Source of the DNA: Planctomycetota bacterium | Lineage (GTDB): Bacteria > Planctomycetota > UBA1135 > GCA-002748355 | Length of the DNA: 64,000 nt | Assembly: GCA_027021385.1 (NCBI GenBank) | Contig: JALUUL010000058.1 | Coordinates: 49,038-113,037, forward strand | Direction: 5' to 3' | Shown: one piece after another, positions 17,301-24,858 of the stretch | Layout of the letters: the number at the start of each line of letters is the position of its first letter | Numbering within the stretch: position 1 is the first letter of the stretch | The notes under the pieces: generated by a model | What the model saw: the letters and a program-made list of their open reading frames with translations, nothing else | Told to the model about the DNA's origin: nothing | Databases searched by the model: none | Translations under genes and position numbers: made by a program

Positions 17301-19507
17301 GCGTCGTAGACGCGCAGACTGATTTCCTGGTCGTTGATCAGGACCAGGATGCGGTTGCGGAACGGATCCGTCCCCGAATAGTCGAAGAGCACGGCCTCGC
17401 TCAGGGTCTCGGGCTTGAACCATGCGGAGAGCCCGAAACCGATGCCCCGCCGTGCCGAGTCGTCGAGGGCCATCGGCAGGAGTTCGACCCGTCCCGAACG
17501 CAGGATCTTGAGGAACGTCGAGAGAAGACCGGCCTTCGGGTTCGAAGGGATCGGGACGAGGGGATTCACCCCGAAGAGTCCTTCGCGCGTGATGTCCAAG
17601 CCCTCGGGATTCGAGGAGGTCTCGAAACTCCAGACACGGTTCAGGGGGCCGAAGTCCGGAGCCTGGGCGATCGCGAGCTGGATGCGGCTCTCCCCGGCCC
17701 GCGGAGAGGGGAAGCGCGCTTCCTTCCCGTGAAGGAAGGGCATCAGGTGCGGGGGGGACATGTCCGGGGGTTCCCCGGACGCCCGGCCCAGCCGCATCGT
17801 CGTATTCATCGGGTCGCTCCTCCAATAGGGGCGGCCCCGGTCGAGGCGGTTCGCCTCGTCGAAGTGGACCTGGGTCGCATAGACCCGGTCCACGACCCTC
17901 GAGGGTTGGGGGAAGGCCGTTCCCCGGATCTCCCGACGGGCCATCGTACGCCCGGAAAGGCTCCGCACCGCCCCCGCGGCCCGGAAGGAGACGAGCCCCG
18001 AGGATTCGAAGACGATCGGGATCCCGGCCTGGGCGAGCCTCGCCTGCCGTCCATTCACCATCGTCGCGTAGAGATCGAAGAGTTCGGGATTCGAAAGCAG
18101 GCCGTCCTCCTCGACGGCTGGGCGCAGGACCCGCCGAAAGAGGTCCTCGAAGCCCTGGAAGGGCCCGCCGCCCTCGGGGGCGTCCGGATCGGGTTCGCGC
18201 TCCGCGAGGATCCGGCCGGCCAGCGTCCGGGCCGTCGAGGGAGACAGCGGGGTCCGGACCACGGTCCGCCCGTGGAGGGCGACCCCCGGCCGGGCCCGGG
18301 TCCCCGCGAGGATGGCCTCGAGGACTTCGCGCGGGGCGGTGTTGACGTTCACCGGAGCCGGAAGCAGGGGTTCGACGATGGCCTCCCCCTCCTCGGCGTC
18401 CAGGTGGAGGACGCGGTCGAGATCCAGGATCCAGGATCCCCCGAGATCGGCGGAAGTCCGCCGCCCTCCCCCCGGGCGGTGGCGGACGACGAGGGCCCAT
18501 TCCGTGAAGTCGCGGAAACGGACCCGCACGACGGCCCCGGCCGGGAAGGAGGCCCCGTCCCGGACGACGAGGTTCCAAGTCGTCCCGGCCTCCAGTCGGT
18601 TGAACACCCTGGCGCTCTTGCCGAGGGCCCGCCCGTGCGGGCGGCCCGAGTCGAAGCAGAGGACCCGGCGGAGGAAGGTCAGTTTCTCCTTCGGGATCCC
18701 TTTTCCCTCCTCGGTCTCGATCGAGGCGAGATCCCCGATCGCGGACCAGGGACGGAAGCGGTCCCGGATCCGTCCGGCCTCACGATCGAACTGGCCGGTC
18801 ACGAGGGCGCGGAGGCGGATGTCGACGACCATACTTCCTTCGGGGTGCGCCGCCGGAGGTCCGTAGGGATCGGGAGGGGCGTCCTCCTCGCTTCCGTCCC
18901 CCGAGGACTTGCAGCCCCTCGTCAGGCCGCTCAGGCCCTCCGGGGTCTTCCTCGTGTATTCGATCAGCTCGTTCCCGATCCAGACCCAGCCTCGTTCGTC
19001 GAAATCCTCGAGGTTCGTGACGGGGATCAGGTCCTCGTCCTCCGCCGAGAGGGGACGCTCCAGCACGCCCCACCATCCGCAGAGGTTGCCCCAGACCTGG
19101 AGCGGGGCGGTCGGAGCGTGGATCCTGGACTGGAGATCCAGGACCTCTCCGGACTGGATCCGACTCGAACCGAGGAGCGATCTTCCCTCGACGTCCTCCG
19201 GGCGTTCGAGTCCCTCCGGGAACTCCTCGAGACCGTCGGAGCCGGGGGTCGCATCCAGGGTCCCCTGCCCGGCGCCGACCCGGGCGAGGAGCCGATCCCG
19301 GGCTCCCTCCGCGAGGAGTTCGGCCTCCCGGGAAGCGGCCTCCTGATCCGCGGACTGGAGTTCCTGGCTCATCCCGAGGAGGAAGGGACCGATCAGGGCC
19401 ATCAGGATCCCGAGAACGATCAGGACCGCGACCAGGGCGAAGCCGCGGGAAGGGACCGAACCCGGGTCCCGGCCGCCGGAAGGCCCTCCTGTCGCCGGCC
19501 GCCTCAC
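14360..19507 (-). CDS. gspK: Giant GspK-type pseudopilin with lectin-like and repeated modules
   Basis: A 1715-residue protein that starts like GspK: SRG/FALVAVLIVLGILMALIGPF (no Glu at +5, as in GspK), then helical regions and the helix-hairpin-helix style segment PAPVNVNTAPREVLEAIL at about residue 385, followed by EGGGPFQGFEDLF. Usual GspK is 300-350 residues. About residues 670-830 look like a LamG/concanavalin-type beta-sandwich (GFGLSAWFKPETL, TWFHLAFEIW, IALFTDGALKG). At about 180, 860, 1035, 1135, 1455 and 1535 there are related modules around GNELIEYTG that end in patterns such as GLLGTTPASHDRGEPVYF. GTG start overlapping the GspH-type stop. It probably caps the pseudopilus; the extra domains suggest binding to a surface or polysaccharide, which is inference. 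Confidence 0.75.
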   Translation of the reverse strand: MRRPATGGPSGGRDPGSVPSRGFALVAVLIVLGILMALIGPFLLGMSQELQSADQEAASREAELLAEGARDRLLARVGAGQGTLDATPGSDGLEEFPEGLERPEDVEGRSLLGSSRIQSGEVLDLQSRIHAPTAPLQVWGNLCGWWGVLERPLSAEDEDLIPVTNLEDFDERGWVWIGNELIEYTRKTPEGLSGLTRGCKSSGDGSEEDAPPDPYGPPAAHPEGSMVVDIRLRALVTGQFDREAGRIRDRFRPWSAIGDLASIETEEGKGIPKEKLTFLRRVLCFDSGRPHGRALGKSARVFNRLEAGTTWNLVVRDGASFPAGAVVRVRFRDFTEWALVVRHRPGGGRRTSADLGGSWILDLDRVLHLDAEEGEAIVEPLLPAPVNVNTAPREVLEAILAGTRARPGVALHGRTVVRTPLSPSTARTLAGRILAEREPDPDAPEGGGPFQGFEDLFRRVLRPAVEEDGLLSNPELFDLYATMVNGRQARLAQAGIPIVFESSGLVSFRAAGAVRSLSGRTMARREIRGTAFPQPSRVVDRVYATQVHFDEANRLDRGRPYWRSDPMNTTMRLGRASGEPPDMSPPHLMPFLHGKEARFPSPRAGESRIQLAIAQAPDFGPLNRVWSFETSSNPEGLDITREGLFGVNPLVPIPSNPKAGLLSTFLKILRSGRVELLPMALDDSARRGIGFGLSAWFKPETLSEAVLFDYSGTDPFRNRILVLINDQEISLRVYDAAGVDPDPGTTAPRENALRWTVPLQGNGIEARTWFHLAFEIWSGKPSGIALFTDGALKGKASFLGTLNADLPELDLAPLLQNSVRGGVRVPRDVVLPELKAAVSGVDLEDMPPEGVVRIGNELIEYTGISGTGLSLDPKDSRGGRAVRVDLLEWAYARNQGKRPSFPITSIPIYPHPAGASIELYGYANPLVRDGILLPGEGRLGSSSLERWGVARMTNNDDVISITSGSYSRKIGDGIDEKFRGSLTLAVPGLGGSGGTRLPGFDRNGGYALLIQRPYTFTDTRTNETTRVGGVEIIRYSGFDGSRLTLAERGIRELPPDLRAGRGTWFSDGPSRFVTKWEKGFFGSKVDPDKLPQLFTWVVPISVSIQGLALVDPSPREHPEWVQLRNPSAENDLEWIRYDHVRGDMILRTRRGAVRRLMQVLTRSTGRTSVRGDARSMVGPAPGSPLTFPTPPRSSRPEIGDPDPEEDGPSYLARLVFGFRGDPFTRTATHSHGGGSLVTPVFRTLLADDLERSLDLGRPGRGDRVALLKAGTSDPGAAEWNRVTWAVRLPSFRTNYRRGRGGAGGRGRGRRAQGPNLGPPGNLVALDRGAGIPLIGGPFRGETRLLDRIVKFPSGELPMHLSDKASLGASLQKDLPLFRGLLDDVQSHVGLRRFPISDGSRDQILGTLTAPVGPSDTSLSIRFGRGAPILADLGSGGLLLVGREVLGAVGEDRGGGRVQLSPSGRGLLGTTPASHDRGEPVYFLSCRPATFLTAQMKADTPGLLVQAPARLPRSTGTALIGQELVHWTWTRGNLLEMPVRVAASSEGGNAGQGLFRGRYGTTPAGHAQGDMVIHWPIRYWDRYAEQAEDPEMAWFGFGFEAPDVFLTEVTWEEEIPESMMDLELSVRVDERVPFSAPDGTFGLWRFRDPRRKDGRLGRRILAQGSLWDFRFGVRYLAGAFQPVLFNATAWKKSPAIKTFAFSYQAPTRIFRQEASR

Positions 19508-20511
19508 CGCGGCATCCCCCCCGCATCGAAGCGGATCTCCTCCCGCTGATCCTCGAAGGTCAGGAGAAGGATCGGAGCATCGGGATGGAGCCTCCGGTCG
19601 AGCCTCCCGTCGGGGGCGAAGACCAGGCTCTCGGGAGCCTGGATCCGCAGGCCCGGGGGAAGATCGACCCGGGCGATCTCCGTGAAGGCGTCATACACGA
19701 CCTCGTCGACGATCCCGTTCGCCGGGTCCGAGGGTTCGGAGATCGTGAACTCCCCTTCCCGATCCAGCCAGATCTCGTTCCCGAGGTCCGCGACCGCCTC
19801 CTCGACCCCGTCCTTCTCGAGGACCAGGCGCTCCCCGTCGGAGAACAGCCGCAGATGCGTCCAGGCGCCCGGGAGGACTGGGCGGAATCCCTTCAGGAGG
19901 ACCCGGCGGCCCGGCTCCCCCCGTTCCCCGGTCAGGAGGACCGCGGCCTCGAGGACCCCGGAGGGGGCCACACCGAGGGAGAGGCTCCGTCCCAGACGGA
20001 AGAGGATGCAGCTCTCGACGGATTCCGGTTTCCAATCCGCCTGCAGCGAAAAGCCCCGGCGGGGATCGAGGGTCCGGGCCTCGGAGGCGGGGAGGAAGAA
20101 CCCGGGCTTCCCTCCCTCTCCCGTCAGGACGAGGCCGTTCCCGAAACGTCCGCGCCCCTCCTCGACCCTTCCGGCGAGGATCTCCCCTCGGGGTCCGAAC
20201 CCCCTCGTCTCGAAGTTCCACTCGGCGACCGGAACGAGGGCGAAGGCGCGGACCGACACCGAGCCCTCCTCCGGATCCGTCGTCCGGATCGTGACGCGGG
20301 TCGAAGCCCCGAGAAAGCGGGCGCGGGCGCGGGCCGCCCGGAGGAGGTCGCGGACCTGGAGCGCCGCCCGGTCGAGGGGATTGCCCCCCGCCTTGAGGAA
20401 CCCGACGCCGATCCCCATCAGGACCGAAAGGATCATCATGACCGCAAGGAGTTCGAGCAACGTGTAGCCCCCCTCCTTCCTTCGCGACGATCCTCGATCT
20501 CGATCAGTCAT
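19504..20511 (-). CDS. gspH: GspH/FimT-type pseudopilin with inserted LamG-like domain
   Basis: A 335-residue pseudopilin. The processing site EGG/YTLLELLAVMMILSVLMGI is followed by the GspH/FimT-like helix (LRAARARARFLGASTRVTI). Then about 200 residues form a LamG-type lectin sandwich: EWNFETRGF, GRFGNGLVLTG, FSLQADWKPESV, AWTHLRLFSDGERLVLEKDG and, near the end, NGIVDEVVYDAFT, which is the usual last strand of LamG_3 domains. The protein then returns to a short pilin-like tail. Usual GspH is about 170 residues. It overlaps GspG by eight bases and GspK by four. Fusion of a lectin sandwich into a pseudopilin is the notable point. Confidence 0.75.
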   Translation of the reverse strand: MTDRDRGSSRRKEGGYTLLELLAVMMILSVLMGIGVGFLKAGGNPLDRAALQVRDLLRAARARARFLGASTRVTIRTTDPEEGSVSVRAFALVPVAEWNFETRGFGPRGEILAGRVEEGRGRFGNGLVLTGEGGKPGFFLPASEARTLDPRRGFSLQADWKPESVESCILFRLGRSLSLGVAPSGVLEAAVLLTGERGEPGRRVLLKGFRPVLPGAWTHLRLFSDGERLVLEKDGVEEAVADLGNEIWLDREGEFTISEPSDPANGIVDEVVYDAFTEIARVDLPPGLRIQAPESLVFAPDGRLDRRLHPDAPILLLTFEDQREEIRFDAGGMPR

Positions 20512-21190
20512 CCTCTTCCTGGATCACGAAGTTCGCGACGTCGTCCCTGGTGTTGAACACCCCGTCGGGCCCCGCGGAGAAGAGCTGGAAACTGCGGGGA
20601 TGGAACCATCTGCCGTCCCGGGTCCGCCATGCCTGCACGACCTGCTCCTCGGCCTCCTCCGGATCCCCTTCCTCCCCGCCGCCCATCCTGTAGGTCTGCT
20701 CCTCCCCGTAGTTGCGGTGATGGAAATAGGCGATCGGATTCCCCCAGGGATCGAGGAGTTCGACCTTCTCCTTGCGGTCGAGGCGTCCGAGAACGGTGTC
20801 GGAACGGTCCCCGTCGGTGTTGCCGAACCAATCCTCGTGATCGCTGAGGCCCGGTTCCCTCGAATCCATCCGGTGGAGGAAGACGAGGAAGGACTCGATC
20901 CCCGGGTTGACCGAATCGCGGGGAACCTTGATGGTCCCGTCCGGATCGCGGAAGTCGTCCGGAGGATAATCCCCGAACCTCCGCTGGGACTCGTAGGCCC
21001 GGGCGGCCGCGGCCGCCGCCTCGATCCGGAGGCCGCACTCGTGGATGCGTGCGGTTTGCTTCCCCTCCACGAGCTGGGGAACCAACACGACGAGCAGCAT
21101 CGAGAGGATCCCGATGACGATCAGGAGTTCGATCAGCGTGAAGCCGCGGAGTCGGTCGGGGTTCGTCGCGTCGCGCATGATCGCCCTCAC
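20504..21190 (-). CDS. gspG: GspG-type major pseudopilin
   Basis: A 228-residue pseudopilin with the processing site RG/FTLIELLIVIGILSMLLVVLV (Glu at +5). The C-terminal part has the GspG hallmarks LDPWGNPIAYFHH and FSAGPDGVFNTRDDV, the latter forming the calcium-binding loop of T2SS major pseudopilins. It is longer than typical GspG (about 145) through a mid-domain insert. GTG start overlapping the upstream stop by four bases; an ATG four codons later is possible. As the major pseudopilin it would form the fibre body. No gspE, gspF, gspD or prepilin peptidase is near, so these must be elsewhere. Confidence 0.85.
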   Translation of the reverse strand: MRAIMRDATNPDRLRGFTLIELLIVIGILSMLLVVLVPQLVEGKQTARIHECGLRIEAAAAAARAYESQRRFGDYPPDDFRDPDGTIKVPRDSVNPGIESFLVFLHRMDSREPGLSDHEDWFGNTDGDRSDTVLGRLDRKEKVELLDPWGNPIAYFHHRNYGEEQTYRMGGGEEGDPEEAEEQVVQAWRTRDGRWFHPRSFQLFSAGPDGVFNTRDDVANFVIQEEDD

Positions 21191-24036
21191 TGCCTGCGGA
21201 TCAGATGGAAATCGTCGAAGGAGCCATGGAGGCGGCTGCCGCTCGGCCCCTCGACGAGCAGGTCGAAGAACAGGGGCCTGCCCCGGGCGGTCCTGAGTCT
21301 CGCGAGCTTGCGGCGCATCACTTCCCTCCCGTCGATCGCGAGGAGGACCTCGACCGTCGCCCGGCGGGAATCGTCGGACTTGACCAGACGCACCTCGACG
21401 TGGACGGGATCCCCTCCCCTCCGGGGACCGACCCCCTCCGGGAAATCCTCGGCCAGCATCTCCTCCGGCTCTTTCTTCTTCCCTCCCCCACCTTCGAAGA
21501 CCGCGGCGTAGGGGCCGTTCCGGCGGAAGCCGAGGAGGATCCGGAATCCGCTTCCGGCCTTGCGGCCGCCTTCCTCGGGATCCTCGTCGGTGATCCTGAG
21601 GGCGAGGGTGCGGCCCCCGAAGTCCTCCGCGACCCGGAGGTCCACCCCGACCTCGACGAAGTCCTGCACGTCCTCAAGGGTGTAGCGGCAGAAGCCCGGG
21701 TTCTCGCCCCCGGAACGGCCGGAGACCCGGAGCCTCCCCTCGCTCTGGGTCCAGGTCAGGCGCGTCTGCCCCTTGCGGTGGAGGACCCAATGCCGGGCCC
21801 GCGTCGAAGCGTCGAAGCCGTCCTGGAACAGCCTCTTGCTCCTGTGGTCGAGGATCCGGGCGAGGACGTCGTCGACGTAGCGCCGGTAGGGATCCTCCTT
21901 GTCCCGGAGGACTTGCTGGAGGTCCCGAAGAAGACCGAGGGCCTCGTCGGTCCGACCCTGACGGTACTGGATCAGGGCCTGGAAGATCCTCGCGTGCACT
22001 CCCCCCTTCGGGTCGAGGGTCTCGGATTCCTTGAAGGCGCGCCTCGCATACTCGTTTTCCCCGAGGGCGTAGCGGATGACGCCCGCAAGGTCGTGGAAGA
22101 TCCAGGCCTTCGTTCCCCGCCGTGCTTCGACCTCGAGCATCCGGTCGGCGAAATGCGAGGCCCGCCGCAGCTGTTCGGCGGCGTCCTCGGGGGACTGCAG
22201 GGCCTGCTCGTAGAGACACAGGGCCATCTCGGCCATCGCCTGGTAATACCCCCGGCCTCCGCGGAGGCAGCGGTCGAGGGCCTCGAGAGCCTCCGTGTAG
22301 CGCCCGTTGCGGCGGTGGATGCGTCCGGCGAGGTAGAGCGCATAGGGATCGGTCGGATCCCCCGTCAGGGATTCCTGGATCCGCGTCGAGGCCTCCTCGA
22401 CCTTCCCCTCGAGATCGAGGAGGAAGGCCAGGGCGGCCCGGACCCTGGGCCGATCCAGGCTGCTCTCCTTTTCGGCGGAAGAGAGATCCCCCGGAGGGGA
22501 GCCGGCCCTGAGGGCGGGCACGAGAATGCCGAGATCCGGTTCCACGCTTCCTTCGAGGGCTCCGGAGGCTTCGCTCAGGCTCGCATAGGCGCCGGCGTCG
22601 TCACCCTTTCCGGCCAGCGCGATCCCCTGGAGGAACTTCAGATACGGGAGTTCGAGAGCGGGATCCATCGCCTCATGGATCCGCCGTTCGGCCTCCTCCC
22701 AGTCGCCCACGGCGAGGAGACAGGCAGCGAGCATCGAGCGGATCTCGAAGATCCGCCGCGGGCGCATCGAGGGGACCTCCCGCTTGCGGGCCTCCCGGGC
22801 CATCCGGAGCGCTTCCTCGCCCCTTCCCTGGCGGAGATAGAAGGCGGCGAGGTCGTGGAAGCCGCGAGGGTCCGTGGGGTCGCGGTCGATCGCGGTCCGG
22901 AGGGAGGACTCCGCCCGGTCCTCGAGCCCGAGAGTCAGATCGAGGGCCGCGCGATACCGGTGCACGAAGGCGTCGTCGGCGAAGGACCCGCCCTTCAACT
23001 CGGCGTCCAGGAAGGCGGCGAGGTCCTCGAGGAGCCCGCTGCGGAAGAGGACCTCCGCGAGGAGTTCCGGGCCCCGGCGTGCGTGCGGCGCATCCTCCAT
23101 GTAGATCCGGGCCTGGACGACGGCCTCCTCGGGGGCCTGGGGATAGTCCCGGTACTCGTTCAGGAGCCGCAGAATGAAATCCTCCCGATCCTGGAGTCCC
23201 GGCCCGCCGGCGGGAATCCGCCTCTTCTCCATCTCGATCCGGTTCTTCAAGGTGTCTGCGAAGGTCACCTCGCGCACCTGCTCCGGGGGCACCGGAATCG
23301 GCGCCCCGAACTTCGGCTTGCCCTTGGCCGGATCGTATTCCTGGAAGAGGACGGGCCTCTTGAAGGGACCCCGCAAGGTCAGGAGGTCCGCCGGGTCCGG
23401 GCGGCCGATCCCGTATCTCTGGGGATCCCGGAGGAAACCCCAGAGGGGCCGGCTGTCCCCGACCCGCATGAGCTGGTCGAAACCGGCCTTCCAGGAAGCG
23501 GTCGGATCCTCCTGCGGCACGCCGGCCGGATCCTCCCCCTCCTCTCCCGCCTCCTCCGTTTCGGAGTCCTTCCCCCCCTCCGTTTCGTCACCCGTCTTCG
23601 GGGCTTCCCCTTGCCCCCCCTCCGGCGTCTCCGTCCGTTCCTCCCCCGGGTTCTCCGCGGCCTCCCCCGCGGAGGCGACGCGGACCTCCCCGGGCCGGAG
23701 CCGGAGGAGATAGAGGTGGGCGGGATCGGGACCCGGCCGGGTCGGAGGCGGCAGCACGGGGAAGGCGCCGTGCGGGAAGGGAGGGGGAGGCAGGTCGAGG
23801 GGCGGAAGGGGAACGGTCTCCGAGGGCTTCAGGAACAGGTCCCGCGGAGCATCCTCAAGGGTCCTCGGGGTCCCGGAGACCCAGACCCGGACGGGCATCC
23901 GGGGTTCCTCGTATTCGAGCGAAGTCAACCGCAGTCGGGAACTCGGCTTCCGGCTCTCCCTCCCGGTCCAGAGGAGGAGGAGAAGGGCCAGGGTGATTCC
24001 GAAGAGGACCTGTTCCTTGTTCGGGCGGAAACTCAT
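21187..24036 (-). CDS. Large TPR protein with N-terminal membrane anchor and C-terminal beta-sandwich
   Basis: A 949-residue protein. One transmembrane helix (about residues 9-22), a Pro-rich then Glu/Gly-rich acidic linker (about 90-190), and a long tetratricopeptide array (about 280-740), for example IDRDPTDPRGFHDLAAFYL and RIHRRNGRYTEALEALDRC. The last 200 residues start at LFQDGFDASTRARHWV and look like a lectin/glucanase-type sandwich, ending in GSFDDFHLIRR, the typical last strand of such domains. ATG overlaps the PilO-like stop by four bases. Placed where a PilP/GspC-type connector might be, it could scaffold the pseudopilus machine in the periplasm. No named family is recognised. Confidence 0.7.
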   Translation of the reverse strand: MSFRPNKEQVLFGITLALLLLLWTGRESRKPSSRLRLTSLEYEEPRMPVRVWVSGTPRTLEDAPRDLFLKPSETVPLPPLDLPPPPFPHGAFPVLPPPTRPGPDPAHLYLLRLRPGEVRVASAGEAAENPGEERTETPEGGQGEAPKTGDETEGGKDSETEEAGEEGEDPAGVPQEDPTASWKAGFDQLMRVGDSRPLWGFLRDPQRYGIGRPDPADLLTLRGPFKRPVLFQEYDPAKGKPKFGAPIPVPPEQVREVTFADTLKNRIEMEKRRIPAGGPGLQDREDFILRLLNEYRDYPQAPEEAVVQARIYMEDAPHARRGPELLAEVLFRSGLLEDLAAFLDAELKGGSFADDAFVHRYRAALDLTLGLEDRAESSLRTAIDRDPTDPRGFHDLAAFYLRQGRGEEALRMAREARKREVPSMRPRRIFEIRSMLAACLLAVGDWEEAERRIHEAMDPALELPYLKFLQGIALAGKGDDAGAYASLSEASGALEGSVEPDLGILVPALRAGSPPGDLSSAEKESSLDRPRVRAALAFLLDLEGKVEEASTRIQESLTGDPTDPYALYLAGRIHRRNGRYTEALEALDRCLRGGRGYYQAMAEMALCLYEQALQSPEDAAEQLRRASHFADRMLEVEARRGTKAWIFHDLAGVIRYALGENEYARRAFKESETLDPKGGVHARIFQALIQYRQGRTDEALGLLRDLQQVLRDKEDPYRRYVDDVLARILDHRSKRLFQDGFDASTRARHWVLHRKGQTRLTWTQSEGRLRVSGRSGGENPGFCRYTLEDVQDFVEVGVDLRVAEDFGGRTLALRITDEDPEEGGRKAGSGFRILLGFRRNGPYAAVFEGGGGKKKEPEEMLAEDFPEGVGPRRGGDPVHVEVRLVKSDDSRRATVEVLLAIDGREVMRRKLARLRTARGRPLFFDLLVEGPSGSRLHGSFDDFHLIRRQ

Positions 24037-24857
24037 GATCCGCCTCCCGAGAGGGCGACCAGCGTGCACTCGACGAGCAGGGGCTCCCCGGGTTCCCGGC
24101 CGACATCCTCGATCGAGATCGACTCGCAGAGGAGAGGTCGCGACCCGCCTTCCCCCCCGTCCCCGAGGAGATTCTCGAGGAAGGATTCGAGGGTCAGAGA
24201 GTCGGCCCGGAACTTGATCCTCGCCGTGATCCGCTCCCCGATCCCCGGAGACTTCGAGGTCACGCGTGGCCTCCGGTTCCGCCGAAAGCCTCGGCCACCC
24301 TGGATGCGGAGATTCTCGACGGCGGTCAGACCGTGGTGGAAGCCGGGCAGGGTCACGACTCCTTCCGAGGCCCGCAGGAGCCTCTCCAAGGCGTCGGAAA
24401 GGATGTCGAGCCCAACCAGCACGCGGCGGATCTCCTCGCGGTCGACCGGGGACTGGCTCGGCAGGCCGAGGTCCTGGGCTAGGAAATCGACGTTGGCCGC
24501 GTCCATGCCCCGCTTGATCTCCTCCCGCACCTTCGAGGTCAGGCTCAGATAATGGAGCGAGGGGTCTCCCTTCCCCTCGAGTCGGAAGGCCTCCCGGGGC
24601 CGATACAGGGTCCGGTTCCGGGCCTCGTCGAGCCGCGCCCTCAAGGTCTCCCCGGTCTCCCGGGCGGCGCGCAGGTCCTCCGCGCCGTACCACTTGCCCT
24701 TGCGGAGGGTCGTCTTCGCCCGGGTCAGGGACCGCCGGGCCGGGCCGGTGTCGTAGTTCCCCCGGATCCAGGAATCGGCGAGGAAGAACAGCACGACGCC
24801 GGCGAGGACTCCGAGGATCCAGTTCTTGCTCTCCTGCCAGAACTCGTTGAGGTCCAT
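24033..24857 (-). CDS. PilO/GspM-like inner-membrane protein
   Basis: A 274-residue bitopic protein: a short cytoplasmic start, one transmembrane helix at residues 14-29 (LGVLAGVVLFFLADSW), a helical coiled region, then a small alpha/beta domain (about 180-270). This is the layout of PilO/GspM, and its place right after the PilM/PilN fusion supports that. Sequence similarity is weak. It would help form the inner-membrane assembly platform. One base separates it from the previous stop. Confidence 0.6.
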   Translation of the reverse strand: MDLNEFWQESKNWILGVLAGVVLFFLADSWIRGNYDTGPARRSLTRAKTTLRKGKWYGAEDLRAARETGETLRARLDEARNRTLYRPREAFRLEGKGDPSLHYLSLTSKVREEIKRGMDAANVDFLAQDLGLPSQSPVDREEIRRVLVGLDILSDALERLLRASEGVVTLPGFHHGLTAVENLRIQGGRGFRRNRRPRVTSKSPGIGERITARIKFRADSLTLESFLENLLGDGGEGGSRPLLCESISIEDVGREPGEPLLVECTLVALSGGGS

Positions 24858-24858
24858 G

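Noticed and set aside
15431..19549. A 1372-codon open frame on the plus strand opposite the GspK-type gene
   Set aside because: Its peptide is Gly/Pro/Arg-rich without any domain, and the opposite strand encodes recognisable pilin and lectin features. GC-rich codon bias leaves long antisense frames open.
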